64,000 nucleotides of DNA from JAJZJT01 sp964610905. GTDB taxonomy: Bacteria > Actinomycetota > Acidimicrobiia > Acidimicrobiales > RAAP-2. The stretch lies in assembly GCA_964610905.1 (NCBI GenBank), contig CAZSYT010000003.1:1-64000 (forward strand), written 5' to 3'. Shown here one piece after another: positions 9,059 through 16,404 of the stretch (the stretch's first letter is position 1; every line of letters starts with the position of its first letter). A program made the position numbers and the translations under genes. The notes under the pieces are model-generated. The model had not been told where the DNA came from, ran no database searches, and saw only the letters and a list, made by a program, of their open reading frames with translations.

Positions 9059-9169
9059 CCCCCGTACCGGGCCGTCGCCGCACCGACCCCGGACGTGCCG
9101 GGTCGGGGCACCGCCTCGTCGGCACGCGGCTCCGTGCGGTGCCGAGCACGACGCCACCCCGGAGCACCG

Positions 9170-9748
9170 TTGCACGAGCCCGCCGCGCCCTCGAGGCCTC
9201 CCGCGCCCCCGAAGCGTGCCGCGCCCCCGACTGGGCCGGTCCTGCCCGCCCGACCACCCCGGAGCACGCGAGATCCCGACGCCGGACCCGATCCCGCCGA
9301 CGCCGGACCCGATCCCGCCAGCGCCGGACCCGATCCCGCCGACGCCGGACCCGATCCCGCCGACGCCCGACCCGATCCCGCCGACGCCGGACCCGATCCC
9401 GCCAGCGCCGCCCTGGTCGCCGCCGTCCCGGAGCTGCTCCCCGTCGTCCTCGAGCTCACGGAGGCCGCCGACGGGGCCGCCGGGGCCGGCGTCCTGCTCG
9501 ACGCGCTCGCCGAGCTCGTCGCCGCGCACCTCGCCGCCGTCGAGGCGCACGCCGACGTCCTCGCACGCGCCGGGCGGGCGCTCGACGCCCTGCTCGAGCC
9601 GGTCGACGAGCCACCGGGCACCGCCGCCGCCTTCTTCGACGCGCTCGCCCCCGACGACCGGGCGCGGGTCACCCCGTGGCTCGGCCCGGTGGGACGCCAT
9701 GCGCTCGACCGCCTGGACGCCGACGCCGGGCGCCCGACCGCACGGTGA
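9170..9748 (+). CDS. hypothetical protein with DPADAGP repeats and a helical C-terminal domain
   Basis: I do not recognise the family. The product (192 aa from TTG 9170) has three parts: a proline/arginine-rich start, six to seven tandem copies of the acidic heptad DPADAGP (nucleotides 9272-9412), and an alanine/leucine-rich C-terminal region of about 110 aa that looks fully helical, ending VTPWLGPVGRHALDRLDAD. Strong G/C at third positions in the C-terminal part supports this frame rather than the antisense one. TTG 9170 is preceded by GGAG at a 5-base spacing; GTG 9095 is an alternative start with no Shine-Dalgarno. The stop lies 5 bases from the end of the convergent pheT. No signal peptide or membrane segment. 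Confidence 0.6.
   Translation: MHEPAAPSRPPAPPKRAAPPTGPVLPARPPRSTRDPDAGPDPADAGPDPASAGPDPADAGPDPADARPDPADAGPDPASAALVAAVPELLPVVLELTEAADGAAGAGVLLDALAELVAAHLAAVEAHADVLARAGRALDALLEPVDEPPGTAAAFFDALAPDDRARVTPWLGPVGRHALDRLDADAGRPTAR
9272..9412 (+). repeat. 21-bp tandem repeat (minisatellite)
   Basis: Direct tandem copies of a 21-base unit GATCCCGCCGACGCCGGACCC, with an 18-base first copy and a truncated last copy. Substitutions are few (ASA for ADA, ARP for AGP), and the unit keeps the reading frame of the surrounding gene. Contiguous copies without spacers exclude a CRISPR array. Confidence 0.9.
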
Positions 9749-9753
9749 CACGG

Positions 9754-12255
9754 TCAGCGCAACGACGCTCCGTGGCCGGTCTCGACGGCGGCGATGAGGG
9801 CCGTGCGGCGGTCGGCCAGCTCGGCATCGGTCAGTGTGTGGTCGAGCGCGCACAGCCGGACCCGGTAGGCGAGGCTGCGGCGCCCCTCGGGGACGGACGG
9901 ACCCCGGTAGACGTCGAAGAGCGTGACCGACTCGACGTCGGCGGCGCCCGCCTCGACGAGGGTCGACCGCACGGCCGCGGCGGGCACGGACTCGTCGACG
10001 ACGAAGGCGAGGTCGACGTCGGAGGAGGGGAAGCGGCTCACCGGTGCCGCCTCCTCGGGGCGCCGCGCCACGGTGCCGGGGTCGAGGAGCAGGTCGAGGT
10101 CGACGTCGAGCCAGCCGACCCGGACCGCCCGCCCCGAGGCGTCGTTCAGTCCCAACGACGCCGTCGTCTCCGGGTGGAGCTCTCCCACCACTCCCACCTC
10201 GACCGGGCTGCCCGACGGTGCCCGGCACGCGAGCACTCCCGAGCGGAACGGGTGGAGCGGCAGCGGGGCCGGGCTGCCCGGGACGCCGTGGCGGACCGAC
10301 CACTCAGCCACCCGCAAGGCGTCCGCGACGACCCGCCACGTCGCCATCGCCGACCAGGCGTCGTCGCCCGGGCCGGCGAGGGCCATGGCGAACCGCTCCG
10401 TCGTGCGCACGGGCACGCCGCCGGAGCCGCCGACGGAGCCGCCGCCGGGGGCCGCGGCGAACACAGACCCCACCTCGAAGAGCCGGAGGCCGCTCGAGCG
10501 CCGCTCCTCGTTGTAGCGGAGCGCACCCACGAGCCCCGGCACGAGCGACGCCCGCAGCAGGCGCTCGTCGGCGGCCAGCGGGTTGGCCACCTCGACGGGG
10601 GCGGCGGTGGCGGCGCTCGCCGCGTGGTCGCCGGAGGATGCGAACGCCGAGGTCCACGCCTCGGACGCCCCGAGGCCGCACGCCACCTCGCGCAGGCGAC
10701 GCCGGTCCCGCTGGCGGGCCGTGAGCCGTCCCGGCTGCGGCCACGCCGGGCGCGTCCGGGGGAGGCGCGAGTAGCCGGTGGTGCGGGCCACCTCCTCGGC
10801 GACGTCGGCCTCGCCGTGGGGAGCTGGCCGGATGTCGGGCCGGAAGGTCGGGACGGTGACCTCGAGGACGTCCTCCCCGGCCCGCTCGACGGCCATGCCC
10901 AGGGGAACGAGGGCGCCCGCCACGTCCTCGGCGCCGAAGGCGGTGCCGAGGAGGGCGTTGACCCGGCCGATCCGGACCCTGAGGCGCTCGGGCCGCGGCA
11001 CGTCGCCGCGGACGTCGGTGGCACCCGGCTCCACCGAGAAGTCGGGCCCGGCGCTCAGGGCGAGCAGCTCGCACAGCCTGGCCACGGCCCCGTCGATCCC
11101 CTCGGGGTCGCACCCCCGCTCGAACCGCACCGACGCTTCGGTGCGCAGGCCCAGTCGCTTCGAGGTCCGCGCCACGGCCAGCGGGGCGAAGTAGGCGGCC
11201 TCGAGCAGCACGGTCCGGGTCTCCGGCCCGATCTCCGAGGACGCCCCGCCCATGACGCCCCCGAGGGCAACCGGTGCGCCCGAGCCGTCGCAGATGACGC
11301 AGTCCTCGCCCGTGTCCCCGAGGCCCGGGCCGGGCCGCCCGAGCACCCGCTCCACGCCGTCGAGGGTGACGATGCGCTCCCCTGGCCCTGCGCGTCGGAC
11401 CACGAGCCGCCCCCCGGCCAGCCGGTCGCGGTCGTAGGGGTGGGTGGGCTGGCCGAGCTCGAGCATCACGTAGTTCGACGCGTCGACCACGTTGTTGATG
11501 GGCCGCATGCCGGCGAGCTCCAGCCGGCGAGCGAGCCAGCGCGGCGACGGTCCGACGGCGACCCCGGCGAGGACGCGTGCGGTGAACCGTGGGCAGAGGT
11601 CGGGGCTCTCGACCGCCACGAGCCCGTCCGCGTCACCGGCCGCGAGGGCCGCCGGAGCGAGGGCCGGTGGCTCGGGCAGCGCGAGCCCGAGGCCCAGTCG
11701 GGCGGCCACGTCGCGCGCCACCCCGGTCATGCACAGCGCATCGGGCCGGTTGGCCTCCACGGCGACGTCGAAGACGACGTCCGCCTCGAGCCCGAGGGCA
11801 TCGAGCAGTGGCGTCCCCGGGCGGGGCCGCTCGCCGCCGGCGTCGGGACCGAGCACCAGGATCCCCTGGTGGTCCTCGCCGAGCGCCAGCTCCCGGCTCG
11901 AGCACAGCATGCCGTCCGACACGACGCCGCGGAGCTTCCGACGCCCGATGGCGAACCCGCCAGGGAGCACCGTCCCCACGGGCGCCAGCGGGACCCGGTC
12001 GCCCACCGAGAAGTTCCACGCGCCGCACACGACCTCGACCGGTCGGGTGCCGTCGTCGACCACCACCCGGCGGATCCGGTCCGCCCCTTCGATCGGGGCG
12101 ACGTCGACGACCTCGGCGACCACGACGTCGCCCAGGCCCTCACCGATCCGCTCGACCCCTTCGACCACCAGCCCGAGGTCGTCGAGCGTTCGCGTCAGGG
12201 CTGCGACGTCGTCGAAGGGCGCGTACTCCCCGAGCCACGAAAGCGGTACACGCAC
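9754..12255 (-). CDS. pheT: phenylalanyl-tRNA synthetase beta subunit
   Basis: Large subunit of the alpha2-beta2 enzyme that charges tRNA-Phe. The 833-aa protein has the N-terminal EMAP/OB-type tRNA-binding domain (about 40-150, with VVCGAWNFSVGD and GVVSDGMLCSSREL), the B3/B4 editing domain in the middle, B5, a catalytic-like core, and a C-terminal anticodon-binding FDX-ACB domain containing SRFPSSDVDLAFVVD. It starts at GTG 12255, 36 bases after the pheS stop, so the two are cotranscribed. Normal length for bacterial PheT. Confidence 0.97.
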   Translation of the reverse strand: MRVPLSWLGEYAPFDDVAALTRTLDDLGLVVEGVERIGEGLGDVVVAEVVDVAPIEGADRIRRVVVDDGTRPVEVVCGAWNFSVGDRVPLAPVGTVLPGGFAIGRRKLRGVVSDGMLCSSRELALGEDHQGILVLGPDAGGERPRPGTPLLDALGLEADVVFDVAVEANRPDALCMTGVARDVAARLGLGLALPEPPALAPAALAAGDADGLVAVESPDLCPRFTARVLAGVAVGPSPRWLARRLELAGMRPINNVVDASNYVMLELGQPTHPYDRDRLAGGRLVVRRAGPGERIVTLDGVERVLGRPGPGLGDTGEDCVICDGSGAPVALGGVMGGASSEIGPETRTVLLEAAYFAPLAVARTSKRLGLRTEASVRFERGCDPEGIDGAVARLCELLALSAGPDFSVEPGATDVRGDVPRPERLRVRIGRVNALLGTAFGAEDVAGALVPLGMAVERAGEDVLEVTVPTFRPDIRPAPHGEADVAEEVARTTGYSRLPRTRPAWPQPGRLTARQRDRRRLREVACGLGASEAWTSAFASSGDHAASAATAAPVEVANPLAADERLLRASLVPGLVGALRYNEERRSSGLRLFEVGSVFAAAPGGGSVGGSGGVPVRTTERFAMALAGPGDDAWSAMATWRVVADALRVAEWSVRHGVPGSPAPLPLHPFRSGVLACRAPSGSPVEVGVVGELHPETTASLGLNDASGRAVRVGWLDVDLDLLLDPGTVARRPEEAAPVSRFPSSDVDLAFVVDESVPAAAVRSTLVEAGAADVESVTLFDVYRGPSVPEGRRSLAYRVRLCALDHTLTDAELADRRTALIAAVETGHGASLR

Positions 12256-12291
12256 GCCCGTCCTCCCTCTCCGTCTCGATGCCGTGCCGGG

Positions 12292-13356
12292 TCAGAACTG
12301 CCGCAGGAAGCGGACGTCGTTCTCCACCAGGGCGCGCATGTCGGCGATCTGGTGGCGCATCTGCGCGCATCGGTCGATGCCGAAGCCGAAGGCGAAGCCC
12401 GTCCACCGCTCCCCGTCGATGCCGACCGCGTCGAACACGGCCGGGTCGACCATGCCGCACCCCCCGAGCTCGATCCACCCGGTCCCCGAGCACGTCCGGC
12501 ACCCGGTCCCCCGGCAGAGGGTGCACGTGATCTCGAACTCGGCCGACGGCTCGGTGAAGGGGAAGAACGCCGGGCGCAGACGGGCGTGGATGTCCGGGCC
12601 GAAGTAGGCGGTGGTGAACGTCTCGATCGTGCCGGCCAGGTCGGCGAAGGTGATCCCCTCGTCGACGACGAGCCCCTCGACCTGGTGGAAGACAGGGAGG
12701 TGCCGAGCGTCCGGCGTGTCCCGCCGGTAGCACCGTCCCGGCATGACGGCATGGATCGGGGACATCCCTGCCGCCACCGCCGCCTCCATCAGCCGCACCT
12801 GGACCGGTGACGTGTGGGTCCTCAACAGGACCGTCTCGGGCTCCCCCACCGCGAGGTAGAAGGTGTCCCACATGCCCCGGGCCGGGTGGGCAGGCGGGAT
12901 GTTGAGGGCGCCGAAGTTGTACCAGTCGGTCTCGACCTCGGGCCCCTCGACGACCTCGAACCCCATGCCCACGAAGGTGTCCTCGAGGGCGTCGCGTGTC
13001 GTCGTCACCAGGTGCAGCGCACCCCGGGACAGCGGGGACCGTGCCCGGCCGGGAAGCTCCTCCCCGAGGTCGAGCCGCTCGGCGAGCAGGACGGCCTCGA
13101 GCTCGGCGGCCTCCAGCGCCCGCCTGCGGTCCTCGGCGAGCGCCTCGAGGGTGCGGCGCGCCTCGTCGAGGCGGCGACCCAACGCCCGTCGCTCGTCGGG
13201 GTCGAGCCCCCCGAGCGAGCGGTGGGCCGCCACGAGGGGCGAGCGCTTCCCGAGGGCCGCCGTCGTCGCCTGGCGCACCTCGTCGGTCGTGCTCGCGGCG
13301 GCGATCGCGGCGGACGCCTCGGCCACGAGGGCGCTCACGTCGAGCGGGGCGCTCAC
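12292..13356 (-). CDS. pheS: phenylalanyl-tRNA synthetase alpha subunit
   Basis: Catalytic subunit of PheRS. The 354-aa product has an N-terminal coiled-coil (about 10-90) and class II aminoacyl-tRNA synthetase motifs: motif 2 around PGRCYRRDTPDARH and motif 3 around AFGFGIDRCAQM. A cysteine cluster CTLCRGTGCRTC in the middle matches the metal-like knuckle of many bacterial PheS proteins. The start is ambiguous. GTG 13356 (MSAPLDVSAL) was preferred because it gives the usual length; in-frame upstream starts would add a non-conserved extension. No phenylalanine leader peptide or T-box was found upstream. Confidence 0.94.
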   Translation of the reverse strand: MSAPLDVSALVAEASAAIAAASTTDEVRQATTAALGKRSPLVAAHRSLGGLDPDERRALGRRLDEARRTLEALAEDRRRALEAAELEAVLLAERLDLGEELPGRARSPLSRGALHLVTTTRDALEDTFVGMGFEVVEGPEVETDWYNFGALNIPPAHPARGMWDTFYLAVGEPETVLLRTHTSPVQVRLMEAAVAAGMSPIHAVMPGRCYRRDTPDARHLPVFHQVEGLVVDEGITFADLAGTIETFTTAYFGPDIHARLRPAFFPFTEPSAEFEITCTLCRGTGCRTCSGTGWIELGGCGMVDPAVFDAVGIDGERWTGFAFGFGIDRCAQMRHQIADMRALVENDVRFLRQF

Positions 13357-13435
13357 CGTCGTCGGAGGCGCGCCGACGTGCGTGAACGGGCCCGAGCCAT
13401 GGACCGCATCGTAGAGCGCGCCGCGCCCCGCCCCG

Positions 13436-14233
13436 TCACGGAGCACCCGACGGTCCTGGGCCGGTGCCAAGCGCAGGCCCGCCCCGCGTCCGCTGCCGGC
13501 GCGCCTCGAAGCAGAGCACGGCGGCGGCGGCGGCGACGTTCAGCGACTCGGCGCCTTCCGCCAATGGGATCGTGGCCCGTTCGTCGACGCGGTCCAGGTG
13601 CGCCTCGTCGAGGCCCGCCGCCTCGTTGCCGAGCACCACGGCCACCCGACCGCCCCAGTCGAGGCGGTCGTACGCCATGCCGCCGGCGACCACGGCCCCC
13701 ACCAGCCGGTACCCCCAGCCGGCAAGGGTGGCGAGCTCGTCGAGGTCGGACGACGAGGTCACCACCGGGACGTGGAAGACCGACCCCGCCGAGGACCGCA
13801 CCACCTTCGGGTTCGTCACGTCCACCGTGCCCGGCGCGCACACGACGGCCGAGGCCCCCGAGGCGTGCGCCGTGCGCACGATGGTGCCGAGGTTGCCCGG
13901 GTCGCGTACGTCGACGCAGACGACCACCAGGCCGGCCCCGTCACCCTCGGCCCACCTCGGGCGGGCGTCGACCTCGAGGACGCCGGGACGGAACTCGACC
14001 ACCGCGAGGACGGGCTGGGGGGACACCGTGTCCGCGACCCGCTCCAGCACGCCCGGGGCCAGGTCGAAGACGCGGGCACCCCGCTCGAAGGCATCGGAGA
14101 CGACCGGGACGACCGCCGGGGACCGCCGGGCGCCCGGCGCCAGGAACACCGACTCGACCGGGGCGCCGGCCCCGAGGGCGGTGGCGAGGGCGTCCGGGCC
14201 TTCGACGACGAGACGGCCTTCCTGCTCGCGCAC
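13436..14233 (-). CDS. TrmH-family RNA 2'-O-methyltransferase
   Basis: SPOUT-class methyltransferase, equivalent in position to the tsnR/trmH gene after rplT in other actinobacteria; target 23S rRNA or tRNA not determined. It shows the three knot motifs: VRDPGNLGTIVRTAHASGA, AVVLGNEAAGLD and IPLAEGAESLNVAAAAAV. The N-terminal substrate-binding portion includes EGRLVVEGPDALATAL. GTG 14233 follows GGAAG but leaves a short N-terminus. The family-like sequence LRRLLRKR continues upstream to the rplT stop with only CTG codons available, so a CTG start near 14313 is possible. Confidence 0.88.
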   Translation of the reverse strand: MREQEGRLVVEGPDALATALGAGAPVESVFLAPGARRSPAVVPVVSDAFERGARVFDLAPGVLERVADTVSPQPVLAVVEFRPGVLEVDARPRWAEGDGAGLVVVCVDVRDPGNLGTIVRTAHASGASAVVCAPGTVDVTNPKVVRSSAGSVFHVPVVTSSSDLDELATLAGWGYRLVGAVVAGGMAYDRLDWGGRVAVVLGNEAAGLDEAHLDRVDERATIPLAEGAESLNVAAAAAVLCFEARRQRTRGGPALGTGPGPSGAP

Positions 14234-14319
14234 GAGCCGCTTCCGGAGCAGCCGCCGGAGCCGCCGGACCCGCAGGTGCGAGAAGGCCAGCGCGCCGCCC
14301 GAGCGGCGCGGCAGCTCGG

Positions 14320-14712
14320 TCAGGAAGCGACCTCGTCCGGCGCCGCGACCGCAGCCTCGGCGTAGGCCTCGTTCGCCACCGAGACGAGCGAGCCGAACGC
14401 CGCCGGGTCGGTGACGGCGAGGTCGGCGAGGACCTTGCGGTCGACGGCGACGCCGGCGCGGTGCAGGCCCGCGATGAAGCGGCTGTAGCTGGTGCCGTGC
14501 TGGCGGGACGCCGCGTTGATGCGCTGGATCCACAGCTGCCGGAAGTCGCCCTTGCGGGCACGGCGGTCGCGGTAGGCGTACTGCAGGGAGTGCATCACCT
14601 GCTCGTTGGCGGCGCGGAACGACCGGCTCTTGTTGCCGTAGTAGCCCTGCGCCTGCTCGAGGACGGCGCGATGGTGCTTCCGGGCGTGGACGCCGCGCTT
14701 GACTCGGGCCAT
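14320..14712 (-). CDS. rplT: 50S ribosomal protein L20
   Basis: Early-assembling 23S rRNA-binding protein. The 130-aa sequence begins MARVKRGVHARKHHRAVL and includes GYYGNKSRSFRAANEQ and LWIQRINAA, all diagnostic of L20. A short alanine-rich C-terminal tail, EAAVAAPDEVAS, is extra. It follows rpmI after 132 bases and precedes the RNA methyltransferase. No L20-leader pseudoknot is obvious. Confidence 0.98.
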   Translation of the reverse strand: MARVKRGVHARKHHRAVLEQAQGYYGNKSRSFRAANEQVMHSLQYAYRDRRARKGDFRQLWIQRINAASRQHGTSYSRFIAGLHRAGVAVDRKVLADLAVTDPAAFGSLVSVANEAYAEAAVAAPDEVAS

Positions 14713-14844
14713 GGGTGCTCCTTCGTGGTCTCTTCGGTGGACGGTGTGGCGGGCCGCCCGGCACAGGCCGGCGGGCGCCGTGCGGCTCCCCGGCCCCCGG
14801 GGGCGGCGCGAGGGGCGCGACGTCGCCGGGTCGGTCCGGTGCGA

Positions 14845-15039
14845 CTACTGGCCGAGCATCCGTCGGATCTGACGGGCGTCGGCCGGCGCGATCTCCGTCT
14901 CGCGGCCGAGCCGGCGTGTGCGCACGCTCGACTTCTTCTCCAGCAGGTGCGACCGGAACGCCTTGCGCCGGCGGAGGCGGCCGGAACCGGTGACCTTTAT
15001 CCGCTTGGCCGCGCCCCGGTCGGTCTTCATCTTCGGCAT
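14845..15039 (-). CDS. rpmI: 50S ribosomal protein L35
   Basis: Small basic ribosomal protein of 64 aa beginning MPKMKTDRGAAKRIKVTGSG, with LRRRKAFRSHLLEKKSS, typical of L35. It starts 5 bases after infC ends, so it is part of the infC-rpmI-rplT translation operon. Confidence 0.97.
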   Translation of the reverse strand: MPKMKTDRGAAKRIKVTGSGRLRRRKAFRSHLLEKKSSVRTRRLGRETEIAPADARQIRRMLGQ

Positions 15040-15044
15040 CGTCG

Positions 15045-15707
15045 CTATCCCTCTGCTCCTGTGCTCGGCTCCTGCGACCCGCCCTGCTCGGCGTGCTCGG
15101 TCTGGCCGTCGCTCGCCGGGCGGGTGCCGTTGCCCGCTGCCTCGTGGTCCTCGTGGGCGCTCTTCGACGCCGCCGACTGCCTCGCCCGCTTGTCGGGCGC
15201 CAGCACCATCACCATGTTGCGACCGTCGAGACGGGGCTCGGACTCCGACTTGCCCACGCCGTCCATCTGGTCGGCGATCCGGTCGAGGATCTTCTTGCCG
15301 AGCTCGGGATGGAAGACCTCGCGCCCCCGGAACATGATCGTGATCTTGACCTTGTGCCCCTCTTCGAGGAACTTGGCGACCTGGCGGGTCTTCGTCTCGA
15401 AGTCACCGGGGCCGATCTTCGGCCGGTACTTCATCTCCTTGATCCCGACGTGGACGGCCTTGCGCTTGGACTCCTTGGCCCGTTGCGCCGCGTCGAACTT
15501 GAACTTCCCGTAGTCCATGATGCGGCACACCGGTGGCGTCGCCAGGGGTGCCACCTCGACCAGGTCGAGGTCGAGCTGGCGGGCCAGGGCGAGGGCCTCG
15601 GGCAGCGGCTTGATCCCCAGCTGCTCGCCCTCGTGGACGACGCGCACCTCGCGGGCACGGATCCGGTCGTTGATGCGCGGTTCGTTGGTGGTGGCAGTTG
15701 CTGCTAT
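15045..15707 (-). CDS. infC: translation initiation factor IF-3, probable ATA start
   Basis: IF-3 binds the 30S subunit and checks start-codon choice. The protein has the N-terminal domain (NEPRINDRIRAREVRVV), linker, and C-terminal domain (KEMKYRPKIGPGDFETK, RGREVFHPELG), then a charged 35-residue tail. No ATG, GTG or TTG lies near the conserved start: the only close candidate is ATA at 15707, preceded by GGGAG at an 8-base spacing. This gives 220 aa. Non-standard AUU/AUC/AUA starts on infC are a known basis of IF-3 self-regulation in other bacteria. The alternative GTG at 15800 would add about 31 non-conserved residues. Confidence 0.9.
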   Translation of the reverse strand: MAATATTNEPRINDRIRAREVRVVHEGEQLGIKPLPEALALARQLDLDLVEVAPLATPPVCRIMDYGKFKFDAAQRAKESKRKAVHVGIKEMKYRPKIGPGDFETKTRQVAKFLEEGHKVKITIMFRGREVFHPELGKKILDRIADQMDGVGKSESEPRLDGRNMVMVLAPDKRARQSAASKSAHEDHEAAGNGTRPASDGQTEHAEQGGSQEPSTGAEG

Positions 15708-15896
15708 TCGACTCGCTCCCTGTCCGTGCCGCGGACGTCCCGTGGCCGACGATGGGAAGCGGAGCTGCCGTGGACCGGACGCCGCCCACGCGCCGCCCAC
15801 CCGACGACCCGGCGTACGCGGTGCCGCTCAGCGGCGCCGGTAGCCGGGTGGGGGTCGCCCGTCGGGCGTCCCCGCTTCCCGATGTACTCGGTGCTT

Positions 15897-15903
15897 TAGG
15901 CTA
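15897..15903. promoter_or_regulatory. shared divergent -10 element between infC and the plus-strand gene
   Basis: The heptamer TAGGCTA reads as a -10 on both strands: TAGGCT on plus (15897-15902), 7 bases before GTG 15910, predicting a leaderless plus mRNA; TAGCCT on minus (15903-15898), predicting an infC transcript with a leader of about 185 bases. No strong -35 boxes are evident. Confidence 0.45.
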
Positions 15904-15909
15904 CCAGTC

Positions 15910-16404
15910 GTGAGCACACTGTGGACGCCTGACGGCGAACGGCCGGTGGTCCGGCCCGGCGGCCCCCCGGGTGCCGCCGGTCCCCCGGCGGGCCGCCCGG
16001 CGGCCGAGGCCGCCGGAGAGCGAACGGTCGACCCCGCTGCCGTCGCCGAGGAGGTCGAGGCCATGCGAGCCGAGCTGGCTCGCACACCCGTCGAGGTGGT
16101 CGTGGCGAACCACTGCTACGGGCTCTTCGAGCTGGCCGCCGTCTACCTCTCGCAGTCCCCGCCGCTCCTCCCCCAGGCCCGTCTGGCCATCGACGCCATG
16201 GGCTGCCTCGTCGACGGGCTGGGTGACCGGCTGGGCGACGGGGCCCGCGAGCTGCGCGACGGGCTCAGCCAGCTCCGACTGGCCTTCGTCCAGATCGACG
16301 GCGCGCAGCGCGCCGGTGGCGAGGCGGCCGGCCAGGCCCCGGCGAACGGCGCCGGGGACCAGTCCGGGCGCGACGGGGCGGGCACGGGCCAGCCGACCGA
16401 GTGA
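15910..16404 (+). CDS. conserved hypothetical protein, helical (DUF1844-like region)
   Basis: A 164-aa cytoplasmic protein with a low-complexity Pro/Gly/Ala N-terminus and a helical core at about 45-125: NHCYGLFELAAVYLSQSP, then ARLAIDAMGCLVDGLGDR and LRDGLSQLRLAFVQI. The pattern of a short first helix followed by a helical bundle is reminiscent of DUF1844 proteins found beside infC in actinobacteria, but the match is by eye and tentative. Start GTG 15910 sits 7 bases after a TAGGCT -10, so the mRNA is probably leaderless. Its stop overlaps the MFS start by 4 bases (GTGA), so the two are cotranslated. Confidence 0.7.
   Translation: MSTLWTPDGERPVVRPGGPPGAAGPPAGRPAAEAAGERTVDPAAVAEEVEAMRAELARTPVEVVVANHCYGLFELAAVYLSQSPPLLPQARLAIDAMGCLVDGLGDRLGDGARELRDGLSQLRLAFVQIDGAQRAGGEAAGQAPANGAGDQSGRDGAGTGQPTE

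Noticed and set aside
9272..9412. CRISPR-like repeats
   Set aside because: Copies are directly contiguous without spacers and code for protein heptads.
9040..12810. 1256-codon plus-strand open frame opposite pheT and pheS
   Set aside because: Shadow of well-supported minus-strand genes; such long antisense frames are expected at this GC content and the translation is low-complexity and family-less.
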